Of a stretch of DNA of 64,000 nt, positions 34,742-43,043 are shown piece by piece (the first letter of the stretch is position 1; every line of letters starts with the position of its first letter). Source of the stretch: Candidatus Hydrogenedentota bacterium (GTDB lineage: Bacteria; Hydrogenedentota; Hydrogenedentia; Hydrogenedentales; JAJRTN01). Under the pieces are notes generated by a model. The model was given only the letters and a program-made list of their open reading frames with translations, was not told where the DNA came from and did no database searches. Both the position numbers and the translations under genes were made by a program. The stretch spans positions 1 through 64,000 of the forward strand of contig JAJRTN010000032.1 of assembly GCA_024278275.1 (NCBI GenBank), in the 5' to 3' direction.

Positions 34742-35557
34742 ATGAAGCTTGTTAATGTGTTACGGGAAGAATGCCTTGATGCTCACGCCACGCCGGCCAA
34801 CAAGGATGAGGCACTCGCCGCCATCGTGGACCTCGCCAAGAAAAGCCCCCTGCTGGAGAAGGTGGACGCGGCAGAAATCCTCGATGGATTACGCGAGCGC
34901 GAGAAGCTGGGTTCCACCGGTTTCGGCAATGGTATCGCCATTCCCCATTGCCACCTTTCTTCGGTGGATGAGTTCGTGGTGGGGATGATGGTTGTCCATG
35001 AAGGGGTTGATTTTGACGCGCTTGACCAACAGCCCGTTCACCTGATCGCCTTTATCATCGCGCCGGAAAGCGGCGCCAATGAGCACATCAAACTTCTTTC
35101 CGCCATTTCACAGGCCTTGCGTGTTCCGGGGGCCATCAAGGAAATCTGCGCCCAGGAATCCAGCGAGGCCTTACGGGAATGTTTCCTCCGCCAGACCCAC
35201 GCCGATTTGGACGCGAAAGACCGAACATCAAAACATCTCTTTCATGTGATAGTGCAGGACGAAGATTTATTCCGCAAGGTGCTTGCCGAGTTGGCCGAGA
35301 CCGAGTTCAGTTCGGTGGTCATCGTGGAAGCACAAAACACCTGCTCCTACCTGGCCAAGATACCGCTTTTCGCGGGATTCTGGAGCGATGACGACGCGGG
35401 ATTCTGCCGCCTGATCCTGGCGGTGGTCGAGAAACGTTTGACCAACGAAGCGCTTCGGCGCATCGAAGGGATCACGGGGAACCTGGATGAGTGTGAGGGG
35501 GTCTTGGTGAGTGTTCAGGAAACGTTCTATACGGCGGGTAGACTGGGCACTTCCTAG
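34742..35557 (+). CDS. PTS EIIA type-2 domain protein
   Basis: 271 residues. The first 150 form an EIIA domain of the fructose/nitrogen class: REREKLGSTGFGNGIAIPHC, with the phospho-acceptor His69 in IPH, and IAPESGANEHIKLLSAIS. The remaining 120 residues (LFHVIVQDEDLFRKVLAELA and after) look like a small alpha-beta regulatory domain. No sugar permease is present; the next gene, 85 bases on, is a cation antiporter. Such pairs suggest that phosphorylation state regulates ion transport rather than sugar uptake. No clear ribosome site precedes the ATG. Cytosolic, acting at the membrane. Confidence 0.85.
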   Translation: MKLVNVLREECLDAHATPANKDEALAAIVDLAKKSPLLEKVDAAEILDGLREREKLGSTGFGNGIAIPHCHLSSVDEFVVGMMVVHEGVDFDALDQQPVHLIAFIIAPESGANEHIKLLSAISQALRVPGAIKEICAQESSEALRECFLRQTHADLDAKDRTSKHLFHVIVQDEDLFRKVLAELAETEFSSVVIVEAQNTCSYLAKIPLFAGFWSDDDAGFCRLILAVVEKRLTNEALRRIEGITGNLDECEGVLVSVQETFYTAGRLGTS

Positions 35558-35642
35558 TCATGTGATCTTACCGTTTCCCTTTACGCTCCCTCAACCGGCC
35601 CTCTCAATAATGTCACGGGCCAATGGAAAGTGACAAAACCCG

Positions 35643-36914
35643 ATGATACCGGACCTGCAACAGTTGCATCTATCCGCCCTCACACTGCTCGGATTTTTGA
35701 CCCTCGTCGGTTTTCACGTGGGCTTCGTGGCCCGTTGGGTAAAACTCCCCTCCCTTATCGGTTACATGGTGCTGGGCGTCCTTCTCGGACCGTCCGTGTT
35801 GCATCTCGTCAATGAAGAGACCATGGAGAAACTCTCCTTTATCACGGACATCGCCCTGGGGTTCGTGGCTTTCAGCATCGGTTCCGAATTGAGCCTTAAA
35901 TCCCTGAAACGCCTGGGCTCGGGGATCATCTCCATCATCTTCGCCGAATCACTCATGGCCTTTTTCCTTGTGTTTATTTTCATCCTGGTCATTTTCAGGG
36001 ATCTGCCCCTGGCCCTGATCTTCGGTGCCATGGCTCCCGCCAGCGCGCCCGCGGGCACGGTCGCCATCATCCATGAATACAAGGCGAAAGGAAGTCTGAC
36101 CAAGGCACTTTACGCGGTGGTGGGATTTGACGACGGCCTGGCCATCATTATTTTCGGCTTGGCCCACGCCATCGCATTGACCATCATCGGGGGTTCCCAT
36201 GGCGGTTCCGAGATTATTGTCAAACTCCTGGAATCCCTCGGGGAAATCGGATTGAGCTTTGTCGTGGGCGGCATCGCCGGGTTTGTCTTCTGCCAGTTGG
36301 TCCGGAAACTCCAACAACCGCGCGACATCCTCATCATCCTTTTCGGCACCATCCTGCTCGTCACCGGACTATCCATCAAGATGCATCTATCCCTCATTCT
36401 CACCAACATGGTGGTGGGCTTTGTGCTTGTGAATACGCGCCGAGAAGCTTTTGTCCACCGGATAACCACCCCCCTGGGCGACGTCATGCCCCTCCTCTTC
36501 GTACTCTTTTTCTGTATGGCGGGCGCCCACCTGAACATCGCCATGCTGCCCAAGCTGGGCTTGGTCGGCGTGGTCTACATCATCGGCAGGACGACGGGGC
36601 TCATGCTTGGGGCGCGGCTCGGCGCCACCATCGGCCATGTGGAAGACAAAATCAAGAAATACGTGGGAATGGGGATTCTCAGCCAGGCCGGCGTGGCCAT
36701 CGGACTGTCTCTTATCGTGAAGCAGGAGTTTGACAAAATCGCCGCAAGCATGAACCTCGAACTCGCCGGTTCCGGAGACCATATCGCCATGATCGGCGCA
36801 AACGTACTCACCACGGTCACCGCCACCTGTATTTTCTTCGAGATCATCGGCCCCATCCTTACTAAGATTGCCCTGACCAAGGCCGGCGAGATACCCACAG
36901 AAAAGTCGGCCTGA
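35643..36914 (+). CDS. CPA2-type cation/proton antiporter
   Basis: 423 residues with about twelve membrane helices. PSLIGYMVLGVLLGPSVL in helix 2 and the helix 5 motif VVGFDDGLAIIIFGLAHA, with a paired Asp, mark the monovalent cation:proton antiporter-2 fold. The GAMAPASAPAGTVAI unwound helix is also typical. No cytosolic TrkA-N nucleotide domain follows, unlike Kef and KtrA-linked members. It exchanges Na+ or K+ for protons across the inner membrane; the ion cannot be read. The preceding EIIA gene probably shares its transcript and may supply regulation. Confidence 0.88.
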   Translation: MIPDLQQLHLSALTLLGFLTLVGFHVGFVARWVKLPSLIGYMVLGVLLGPSVLHLVNEETMEKLSFITDIALGFVAFSIGSELSLKSLKRLGSGIISIIFAESLMAFFLVFIFILVIFRDLPLALIFGAMAPASAPAGTVAIIHEYKAKGSLTKALYAVVGFDDGLAIIIFGLAHAIALTIIGGSHGGSEIIVKLLESLGEIGLSFVVGGIAGFVFCQLVRKLQQPRDILIILFGTILLVTGLSIKMHLSLILTNMVVGFVLVNTRREAFVHRITTPLGDVMPLLFVLFFCMAGAHLNIAMLPKLGLVGVVYIIGRTTGLMLGARLGATIGHVEDKIKKYVGMGILSQAGVAIGLSLIVKQEFDKIAASMNLELAGSGDHIAMIGANVLTTVTATCIFFEIIGPILTKIALTKAGEIPTEKSA

Positions 36915-36996
36915 CGAAAACCTTTTGCCGGCCCCCGATACCGCCGCCTGCACGGGTGGAGAATGCGCCGTGCAGGCCCGCCATGCGCCCATTCTT

Positions 36997-37095
36997 CCAG
37001 GGGAGACTGTTTCGTCGTCAAGGTTTCAGGCTTGGTGGGCCAAGGCCCACCCGTCACTATAGAAGCTGGCTTCCAGCCGCTTTGAAGAGGCTGGA
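36997..37095. repeat. Composite repeat (inverted module A, palindrome, module C)
   Basis: Inverted module A lies at 36997-37030, the palindrome GTGGGCCAAGGCCCAC at 37035-37050 and inverted module C (TAGAAG...GGCTTCCAGCCGCTTTGA) at 37060-37085. A second GGCTGGAAGCC follows at about 37089-37099. Module C recurs at 60656-60681. Confidence 0.7.
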
Positions 37096-37193
37096 AGCCT
37101 CTGCCATGAGAAGTTATTGGATAAGCGGCGCCCTGGGGTATACTGGTTTTATTGAACCGCGTGGTGTAACAGCCGAAAGGAGGGCGCAATCCC

Positions 37194-37337
37194 GTGATTC
37201 TTGATGTTCTCGTGGAACTTTGGAATACCTTGTACAACATGATTGTGACGATCCCGCTCAATAATGGGTTGAGTATTTTCTACGTTATTGCCAACCTTCT
37301 TCTCCAGATCTTCGGAACGGGCGGAACCGTGGGCTGA
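37194..37337 (+). CDS. 47-residue small membrane protein
   Basis: GTG start preceded by the strong ribosome site AAAGGAGGGCG thirteen to fourteen bases upstream of it. The product begins MILDVLVELWNTLYNM and continues with a hydrophobic stretch (LSIFYVIANLLLQIFGTGG), ending GGTVG. It has one or two membrane-seeking helices and a short polar turn (PLNNG). No family is recognised. It lies 50 bases before comEC on the same strand and could be co-transcribed with it. It is short enough to be missed by most gene callers; the ribosome site and hydrophobicity are the case for it. Confidence 0.6.
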   Translation: MILDVLVELWNTLYNMIVTIPLNNGLSIFYVIANLLLQIFGTGGTVG

Positions 37338-37387
37338 CGGGGCCATGGGGGCTCGATGACGCGGAACGACCGATCTGTTGAGCGGAT

Positions 37388-39766
37388 ATGCCCATGAACA
37401 GACCGCTGGCCTGGGCGGCGGTGGCATACGCCTTGGGCTGTGCCGCCGGTAACGCCGGATGGTACGGGGGATACGGGTTTCCGCTGGTCCTGTTGTGTCT
37501 TGGTGGTGGCGCGCTGGCCGGGGCGCGCCGACTGCCTTATGGCGAGGTCCTAGTCGTGGCGTTGCTCTTCGCCGGTGCCGGGGGGCTGCTGTGGCAGATA
37601 CGGCAGGGGGGACCGCACGGTGACCCCCTCAGCTCCTATGCCCGAGTCCACCCCAACGTGCACCTCACCCTCTTCGGCCGGGTACGTACGGCGCCGGTGT
37701 TGCTTCCCGGTGATGATTACGCGACCTTCACCGTCGATGTCCAGCGGGCGTGGTGCGGCGATAAGGCCGTTGTCCTCAGCGGCCGGACCCGTGTCGCGTG
37801 GAGCGAACCCGTGCCCGGCCTGCGGTCCGGCGATTGGGTGACTTTTTCGGGCACGCTTCAGGGTCGGCTCGGTCCCGTGAACCACGGCATTCACGACGCC
37901 GAGGATTACCTTCGCAGCCAGGGGATATTTACCCGTGTGCGGGTGCGGGGAAACAAGATACGATGCACCGGCACGCAATGGTGGCGCCCGGGATACTGGG
38001 CCTCTTGCCTGCGCCAGTGGGAGGCCACCGCGCTCTACCGCGCCGTACCTCCGACGCTCATGCCGTTTCTGCGCGCGGTATGGCTGGGTGACCGGGGTGC
38101 GGTTGACCCCGACCTCCGGCGTGCTCTGCGCGACTCCGGCACGGCCCACATTCTGACCGTTTCCGGGGTCCACGTGGGCATCGTGGCCCTGTGCCTCGGC
38201 TTCGTTCTTTCCATTCGAGTTCGGTCCAGGAAGCGCCGCGCCCTGCTCATCATGGCCGGTGTCATCACCTTTGCCTTGGCTTCGGGGGCGCGTCCGTCGA
38301 GTCTGCGTGCCGCCCTCATGGTTTGTACCTACCTCACGGCGGACCTCTTCGGCCGTGAACGGGACGCGCCCACCGCCCTCGCCCTGGCGGCCCTGGTCCT
38401 GCTCACGGGCCGTCCCGGTCTCATCGGGCATTCGGGTTTCATCCTCTCCTTCTCCTGCGTGGCTTCCATTCTTGTCTTCGCCCAACCCCTGCGGGACCGG
38501 TTCACCCTGCTGCCACGATGGTCGCGGGGTGTGGTGGCGGCTTCGCTGGGCGTGTCGGTGCTTGCCTGGCCCCTGTCGGCGGCCTTCTTCCATGTTCTAC
38601 CGCTGCTTGGCCCCGTGGCCAATCTGCTCGTCGTGCCCCTGGTGACCGTCGTGCTGTGGCTTTGCCTGATGACCGTTTTGTGCTCCACCATGCTCCCGGT
38701 AGCCGCACCTCTTTTCGGCCACGCGCTCCAACCCTTCGCGGTCCTCGTCGAGATGGTTTCCCGGGGCGTTGCCGCCGTGCCCTTCGGTCACTTCAACGTC
38801 TCGCCGCCTTCCATGGTGGCCAGAGTGTGTTGGGGCTTGGCCGCCATGGCGTTGTACAAGGCGCTCCACGTCAAGGCACGCGCGCGCCGGTGGCTCTCGG
38901 CCTCGGCCCTCGCGCTGGTTCTGGCCCTGGTCACGTGGGGGATAACGCCCCGGCCCGGCGCGGTGTTCTTTCTTGACGTGGGGCAAAGCGACGCGGCCTT
39001 TGTCCGCACGCCGGGGGGCACGACCCTCCTGATCGACGCGGGGGATTCGACCCAATACATCGACATGGGGGAGCGGGTGGTGGCGCCTTTCCTGCGTGCC
39101 CAGGGGGTACGCCGCATCGATTACGCCGTGCTCAGTCATCCCGACCGGGACCATATTGGGGGCTTCTTTTTCCTGCTGAAGACCTTTCCCATCGGCACGT
39201 TCATCCTTTCGCCTCAACGCTTCGGCACGCGCCTTGAAGATGAGCTGTTGGCAGCGTGCAAGGCCCGGGGCGTGCCTGTGCGCCGTGTCGCCCCGGGCGA
39301 CCGGCTTAACCTGGCGGGCGCCACGGCCGAAGTCCTCCACCCGCCACCCGGGTGGGGCGAAGAACTGCCGGTAAACCAGCGTTCGGTCGTGTTGCGCGTT
39401 GAATGGCCCGGCGTGTCGGTGTTGTTTACGGGCGACCTGGAAAGAACGGGGGAAACGGTCCTGGCGCGGTACCCTTGCCACGCGGATATTCTCAAGGTGC
39501 CCCACCACGGGTCGCACACCTCCAGCAGCGCGGTACTCCTCGATGCGGTCCGGCCGCGATTTGCCGTTTGCTCCACCACGCGGATGCCCCAGTACATCAT
39601 GGACCGTTACCGAAAACGCGATATCAACTTGCTGCGCACGGACTATATTGGTGGCGTCCGGGTCACGGTGGAAGGGGGCGAACCCGTTTTTCTCGGTGCG
39701 CGCCAAGCCCGGGGCTACTCCCTGGCGCCGGTGGTCGTGGACGGTGCCGGGGTCTCCGGCCGTTGA
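37388..39766 (+). CDS. comEC: ComEC/Rec2 DNA uptake channel
   Basis: 792 residues in three parts: two N-terminal membrane helices and a DUF4131/OB-like domain (about 1-190), the Competence membrane domain (about 220-500, starting with LRDSGTAHILTVSGVHVGIV), and a metallo-beta-lactamase-like domain (about 525-780). The latter has FFLDVGQSDAAFV, LSHPDRDHIGG, LFTGDLE and KVPHHGSHTSSS. ComEC carries single-stranded DNA across the inner membrane, and the C-terminal domain is thought to degrade one strand. A second ATG two codons in is equally possible. Its last 52 bases overlap the convergent gene at 39715. Confidence 0.95.
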   Translation: MPMNRPLAWAAVAYALGCAAGNAGWYGGYGFPLVLLCLGGGALAGARRLPYGEVLVVALLFAGAGGLLWQIRQGGPHGDPLSSYARVHPNVHLTLFGRVRTAPVLLPGDDYATFTVDVQRAWCGDKAVVLSGRTRVAWSEPVPGLRSGDWVTFSGTLQGRLGPVNHGIHDAEDYLRSQGIFTRVRVRGNKIRCTGTQWWRPGYWASCLRQWEATALYRAVPPTLMPFLRAVWLGDRGAVDPDLRRALRDSGTAHILTVSGVHVGIVALCLGFVLSIRVRSRKRRALLIMAGVITFALASGARPSSLRAALMVCTYLTADLFGRERDAPTALALAALVLLTGRPGLIGHSGFILSFSCVASILVFAQPLRDRFTLLPRWSRGVVAASLGVSVLAWPLSAAFFHVLPLLGPVANLLVVPLVTVVLWLCLMTVLCSTMLPVAAPLFGHALQPFAVLVEMVSRGVAAVPFGHFNVSPPSMVARVCWGLAAMALYKALHVKARARRWLSASALALVLALVTWGITPRPGAVFFLDVGQSDAAFVRTPGGTTLLIDAGDSTQYIDMGERVVAPFLRAQGVRRIDYAVLSHPDRDHIGGFFFLLKTFPIGTFILSPQRFGTRLEDELLAACKARGVPVRRVAPGDRLNLAGATAEVLHPPPGWGEELPVNQRSVVLRVEWPGVSVLFTGDLERTGETVLARYPCHADILKVPHHGSHTSSSAVLLDAVRPRFAVCSTTRMPQYIMDRYRKRDINLLRTDYIGGVRVTVEGGEPVFLGARQARGYSLAPVVVDGAGVSGR

Positions 39767-40929
39767 GGTCTCGCCGGATGCGCGGGACGGCGCGGCATGG
39801 TGGGCATGGAAGGCAAGGCGGGACGCAGCCGGGAAGGGCGGCGCGGCCGGTGAATGATCGGCTTTTCGGGCGTCTTGAATTCATTCGTTTGCGCCGCTGC
39901 CGGACGGGCTGTGAGGCGGGGCGGAGCCGCCTTGGGCGGCCAGGCCGGCGCTTCGCCGAAGGTGGCCTTCCACCGCAATTCCGCGGCCTTTCCCATGACG
40001 GGTTCCTTGCGCAGTGCCGCCAGGTAGTCCGCGTAGGACTCCGCCAGGGTTGGCGTGCGCCGGACCTTTCGATGCCAGTAGCGAATCCACGCGCGGGCCT
40101 GCACGTCTTCCGCCATGCGCAGGTTTCGCGCGTGCCACAGCCAGAAACGGTGGGGGTGATCATGGAACTGCGTGCTCATGGCCGTGAACGCGCTGCCGCC
40201 CTGGTCGAGGGCGGCCACGGCTTCCCACCAGGGAAAGGCGCGGGTGTGCGCGTTGGGCGTGCTCATCAGGACGTCAAAGGCCTCCCGCAGACCTTCCACC
40301 AGCGTTGGATGCTTGCTCAGATAATCCGCCAACCCCCGGATTTTTTCGGGCAGAAGCGCTTCCCGATGGGGATTGTTCAGCAGTTCACCGGCCACATCGG
40401 GATGGGCACGAAGGAAATCGTAGGCCGCGGAAAAGCGCCGGCCACGCGGGGATCGGACAAACTCGGCGCGAAAAAGGGCCTCCACCGCGGTCCGAAGCGT
40501 TTCGTCCCGTGCCATTTCATCATAGAATTGGTCCAACAGCGTTTGGGCTTGCAGATCCCCGAGCAGGACTTCGTCCAGTGCCTCAACGGCCGCGCCGAAA
40601 TCCCGCAACCCCGTGATTTCCCACCAGGTTTCTTCCGCCTTCGCCATGGGAGGATGGGCCTCCAGGTAACGCAGGTAACCCCGGTGTTGTTGCACCAGGG
40701 CGGGGTCATGCTCCAGGGCTGCTTCGATGGCGCGTGCTGTTTCCCGCGGAGCATGGCCCTGCTTCGGACCGGGCGCTTTCCCGGGAGGGAGAAACACCGA
40801 CGGGTCGGGCCGAACCTTCAAGGGCCGTTCCGCGCGGGGGGGTGGCGGCGGCAGGGGCCTTAGGCGCGGCCGGAGATCCGCCGGATTGTCCATGCTCAAC
40901 AGGAGTGCCACGGTCAAGGCGAGGATCAT
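39715..40929 (-). CDS. Hypothetical exported or anchored protein
   Basis: 404 residues, family not recognised. A short hydrophobic N terminus (MILALTVALLLSM) is a likely signal or anchor. Two Pro/Arg-rich tracts (about 20-50 and 345-400) bracket a helical core with Trp motifs (AEETWWEITGL, FPWWEAVAAL, RFWLWHARNL). Its start overlaps the stop of the dehydrogenase gene by four bases (ATGA), so the two are translationally coupled, which supports coding. It overlaps comEC by 52 bases at the 3' end. No function is proposed. Confidence 0.7.
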   Translation of the reverse strand: MILALTVALLLSMDNPADLRPRLRPLPPPPPRAERPLKVRPDPSVFLPPGKAPGPKQGHAPRETARAIEAALEHDPALVQQHRGYLRYLEAHPPMAKAEETWWEITGLRDFGAAVEALDEVLLGDLQAQTLLDQFYDEMARDETLRTAVEALFRAEFVRSPRGRRFSAAYDFLRAHPDVAGELLNNPHREALLPEKIRGLADYLSKHPTLVEGLREAFDVLMSTPNAHTRAFPWWEAVAALDQGGSAFTAMSTQFHDHPHRFWLWHARNLRMAEDVQARAWIRYWHRKVRRTPTLAESYADYLAALRKEPVMGKAAELRWKATFGEAPAWPPKAAPPRLTARPAAAQTNEFKTPEKPIIHRPRRPSRLRPALPSMPTMPRRPAHPARPQRPETPAPSTTTGARE

Positions 40930-42272
40930 GTCAGTCCCAATTCCGCCGCTAAATCGAGGACGGTGAAGCGGTTGCGCAAGTACCGCGCCCCCGTGAGCGC
41001 GGCGTCATGGACGGCCAGGGGCACGTCGAGCTCCCCGGGCTTCGTCGGGCCGCCTGCTTCCTCGATGCAACGGGCCACGATCTCGGCGGGGATGAGATCG
41101 GTCGGCAAGGCCCCGCGAAGTTCGGGCAGATAATGGCGAAAAGACTCCAGTTCCGTACGAAGTCCGGCCTCGTCCAGCGCCTTTTCGGACCACTGTTGCC
41201 AGACCTCCCGGCCCACCGTGTCGCCCCAGTCCGAGAAGATTCGGTCGTGAATCACCTCGGACCTCGGATGGGCCGCCGCAAGGCCCCCGGGGTCGATCTC
41301 CGTCGTCCGAAGGGCCAGGATTCGCTCCCATAGCCGCAAGGTGTACACCGTGGCGACACCCACCTGGGCGCCGTGCAGATCGTGGCCCGTACCTTCGAGG
41401 GCGTCCTTCATGTCCATGTAATGGGAGATGAGATGCTCCCCGCCCGAGGCCGGGGCCGAGGAATCGGCCACCACCATGCCCATGCCACTCAGGAGCAACG
41501 CTTCGAGCACCAGGCGCACGGCGTCGGTATCGCTTCGGCCGATGGCCGGCGTGTTGGCGATAATTCCTTCCTGCAATCCCAGGGCAAACTCCCGCGCGCG
41601 GGGGCAATAGTAGACTTCCCGGAGAATGTGCCCCGCCCGCCAATCCGCCGAAGAGGCGGCCTTCGACAGGAAGTCCGCCACACCCGCCGCCGTCATCCGT
41701 TGCGGCGCCGAGGCGACCAGCTCCGGGTCCGCGAAGATGCCCGTGGCGGGCCGGCAGGGCACGGTGCGTTTGAGCCCGTGTACCTTGAGTGCGGCAATGG
41801 CCGACGTGTATCCATTCATGGAGGCCGCCGTGGGGTAGAGCAACACGGGCTTGCCCTGCTGCGATGCGGCATACTTTGCCAAATCACACAGGGTGCCCGA
41901 TCCCACGGCAACGTAGAAATCGAGCTCTTCCCCGGCCCGTCCCACCGTCTCGGCCAATTCGTCGGTGGCCGTGAGGGAATCGGCGGGAAAGATCTTTTCC
42001 ACAATCCGTGTGCCATGAGTCCCGAGCAGGGAAAAGAGCCCTTCACCCGCCGCCGCCCGCGTATTCCCGTCGGACACCACCAGGCAGGCCCGTCCGCAAC
42101 GGCCATGGGCGAAGGTCGCCAGTTGCCGGTCCGCGTTCTCTCCGACATAGCACGCTTCGATGGGCAATTCGTGCCGTTGTCCACAGGTACAATCGAAAGA
42201 GGCACCCAAGGTTTCCCAGCCCAGTTTCTCCAATGTTGGCTCCTTTTCCCGTGACGTGAGGGTGTGCGTCAT
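40926..42272 (-). CDS. Glycerol-1-phosphate dehydrogenase-like protein (AraM/EgsA family)
   Basis: 448 residues of the iron/zinc alcohol dehydrogenase fold. The NAD site is AVGSGTLCDLAKYAA, followed by YPTAASMNGYTSAIAAL. The metal ligands lie in AAGVADFLSKAASSADW and SAPASGGEHLISHYMDM. These are the signatures of sn-glycerol-1-phosphate dehydrogenases, which reduce DHAP to the archaeal-type glycerol phosphate enantiomer; bacterial AraM proteins do the same. The C-terminal 100 residues extend beyond minimal members. No geranylgeranylglyceryl phosphate synthase is in the window. No good ribosome site is seen. Coupled by overlap to the gene at 39715. Confidence 0.88.
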   Translation of the reverse strand: MTHTLTSREKEPTLEKLGWETLGASFDCTCGQRHELPIEACYVGENADRQLATFAHGRCGRACLVVSDGNTRAAAGEGLFSLLGTHGTRIVEKIFPADSLTATDELAETVGRAGEELDFYVAVGSGTLCDLAKYAASQQGKPVLLYPTAASMNGYTSAIAALKVHGLKRTVPCRPATGIFADPELVASAPQRMTAAGVADFLSKAASSADWRAGHILREVYYCPRAREFALGLQEGIIANTPAIGRSDTDAVRLVLEALLLSGMGMVVADSSAPASGGEHLISHYMDMKDALEGTGHDLHGAQVGVATVYTLRLWERILALRTTEIDPGGLAAAHPRSEVIHDRIFSDWGDTVGREVWQQWSEKALDEAGLRTELESFRHYLPELRGALPTDLIPAEIVARCIEEAGGPTKPGELDVPLAVHDAALTGARYLRNRFTVLDLAAELGLT

Positions 42273-42293
42273 ACGGCACCGTTTGCCAGGCCA

Positions 42294-42779
42294 TTACCGG
42301 ATGGCGGAATCCGGGTCGATTTTTTTTAATTTCCGCCACAGGGTGTTGCGCCCGATGCCGAGTGCCCGCGCTGCCCGCGCCTGGTTATTCTTGCAGCGTC
42401 GAAGGGTTTCCCGGATATGGCGCGCCTCGACGGCCTTCAACGATTGGGGGCCGCACTCGGATGCCTTTTCGTCCGCGCCATGCGCCTCGTGCCACTCCAG
42501 TGCGCGCCGAACCATGAGCGGCGCTTCGCCCGGCTGCAAGGGCAGGTAGATATAGCCATAGACGCCCGACCGCATGGCCCGGACGCTCTCGGGAATTCGT
42601 GCCGCCGTGGCCAACACCAGCGTGGCGCGATGCTTCGCCAGGCCCACCGCCTGTTCAGGATCATCGGTGATGGCCAGGTTGGCGTCCACCTCGACGATAC
42701 AGTGTCCTTCCGCTTCCAGCATGACCTTGATCGTCATGCGCGTGACCATGTCTTCAATGTAGAGCGTAATGTTCGCCAT
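42294..42779 (-). CDS. Degenerate receiver with Fis-type HTH
   Basis: 161 residues. The first 100 have a receiver-like layout (TLYIEDMVTRMTIKVMLEAE...GYIYLPLQP), but the phospho-acceptor Asp in the third strand and the conserved Lys before Pro are missing, so it should not be phosphorylated. Residues about 115-155 are a Fis-type helix-turn-helix: HIRETLRRCKNNQARAARAL, then GIGRNTLWRKLKKI, as in NtrC-family C termini. There is no AAA+ domain. It probably binds DNA constitutively or with a non-phosphate signal. The gene precedes the glycerol-1-phosphate dehydrogenase gene by 21 bases and may be in its operon. Confidence 0.78.
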   Translation of the reverse strand: MANITLYIEDMVTRMTIKVMLEAEGHCIVEVDANLAITDDPEQAVGLAKHRATLVLATAARIPESVRAMRSGVYGYIYLPLQPGEAPLMVRRALEWHEAHGADEKASECGPQSLKAVEARHIRETLRRCKNNQARAARALGIGRNTLWRKLKKIDPDSAIR

Positions 42780-43043
42780 GTCATGAGGCTACATCAAAAC
42801 CCTGCCCTTTTCCAATTCCATCGGCCATTCCCCGGAGAAATCCCCCCGGTGCAACAAATATGGGAATGTTTTTCCGAGCCACCGGTTGCGCGGAGCGCAC
42901 GGATGGAAAAAACGGTGTGTCCAGACGGTCGCGCCATGGGGTGGCGCGTCCTTTTTCGTGGATTCCCGCGTTCGCGGGAATGACGGTGGGAAGTTGAAAA
43001 CTTACTTTCCTGTCAACTTGAACCATACTCCACCGGGAAGGGA

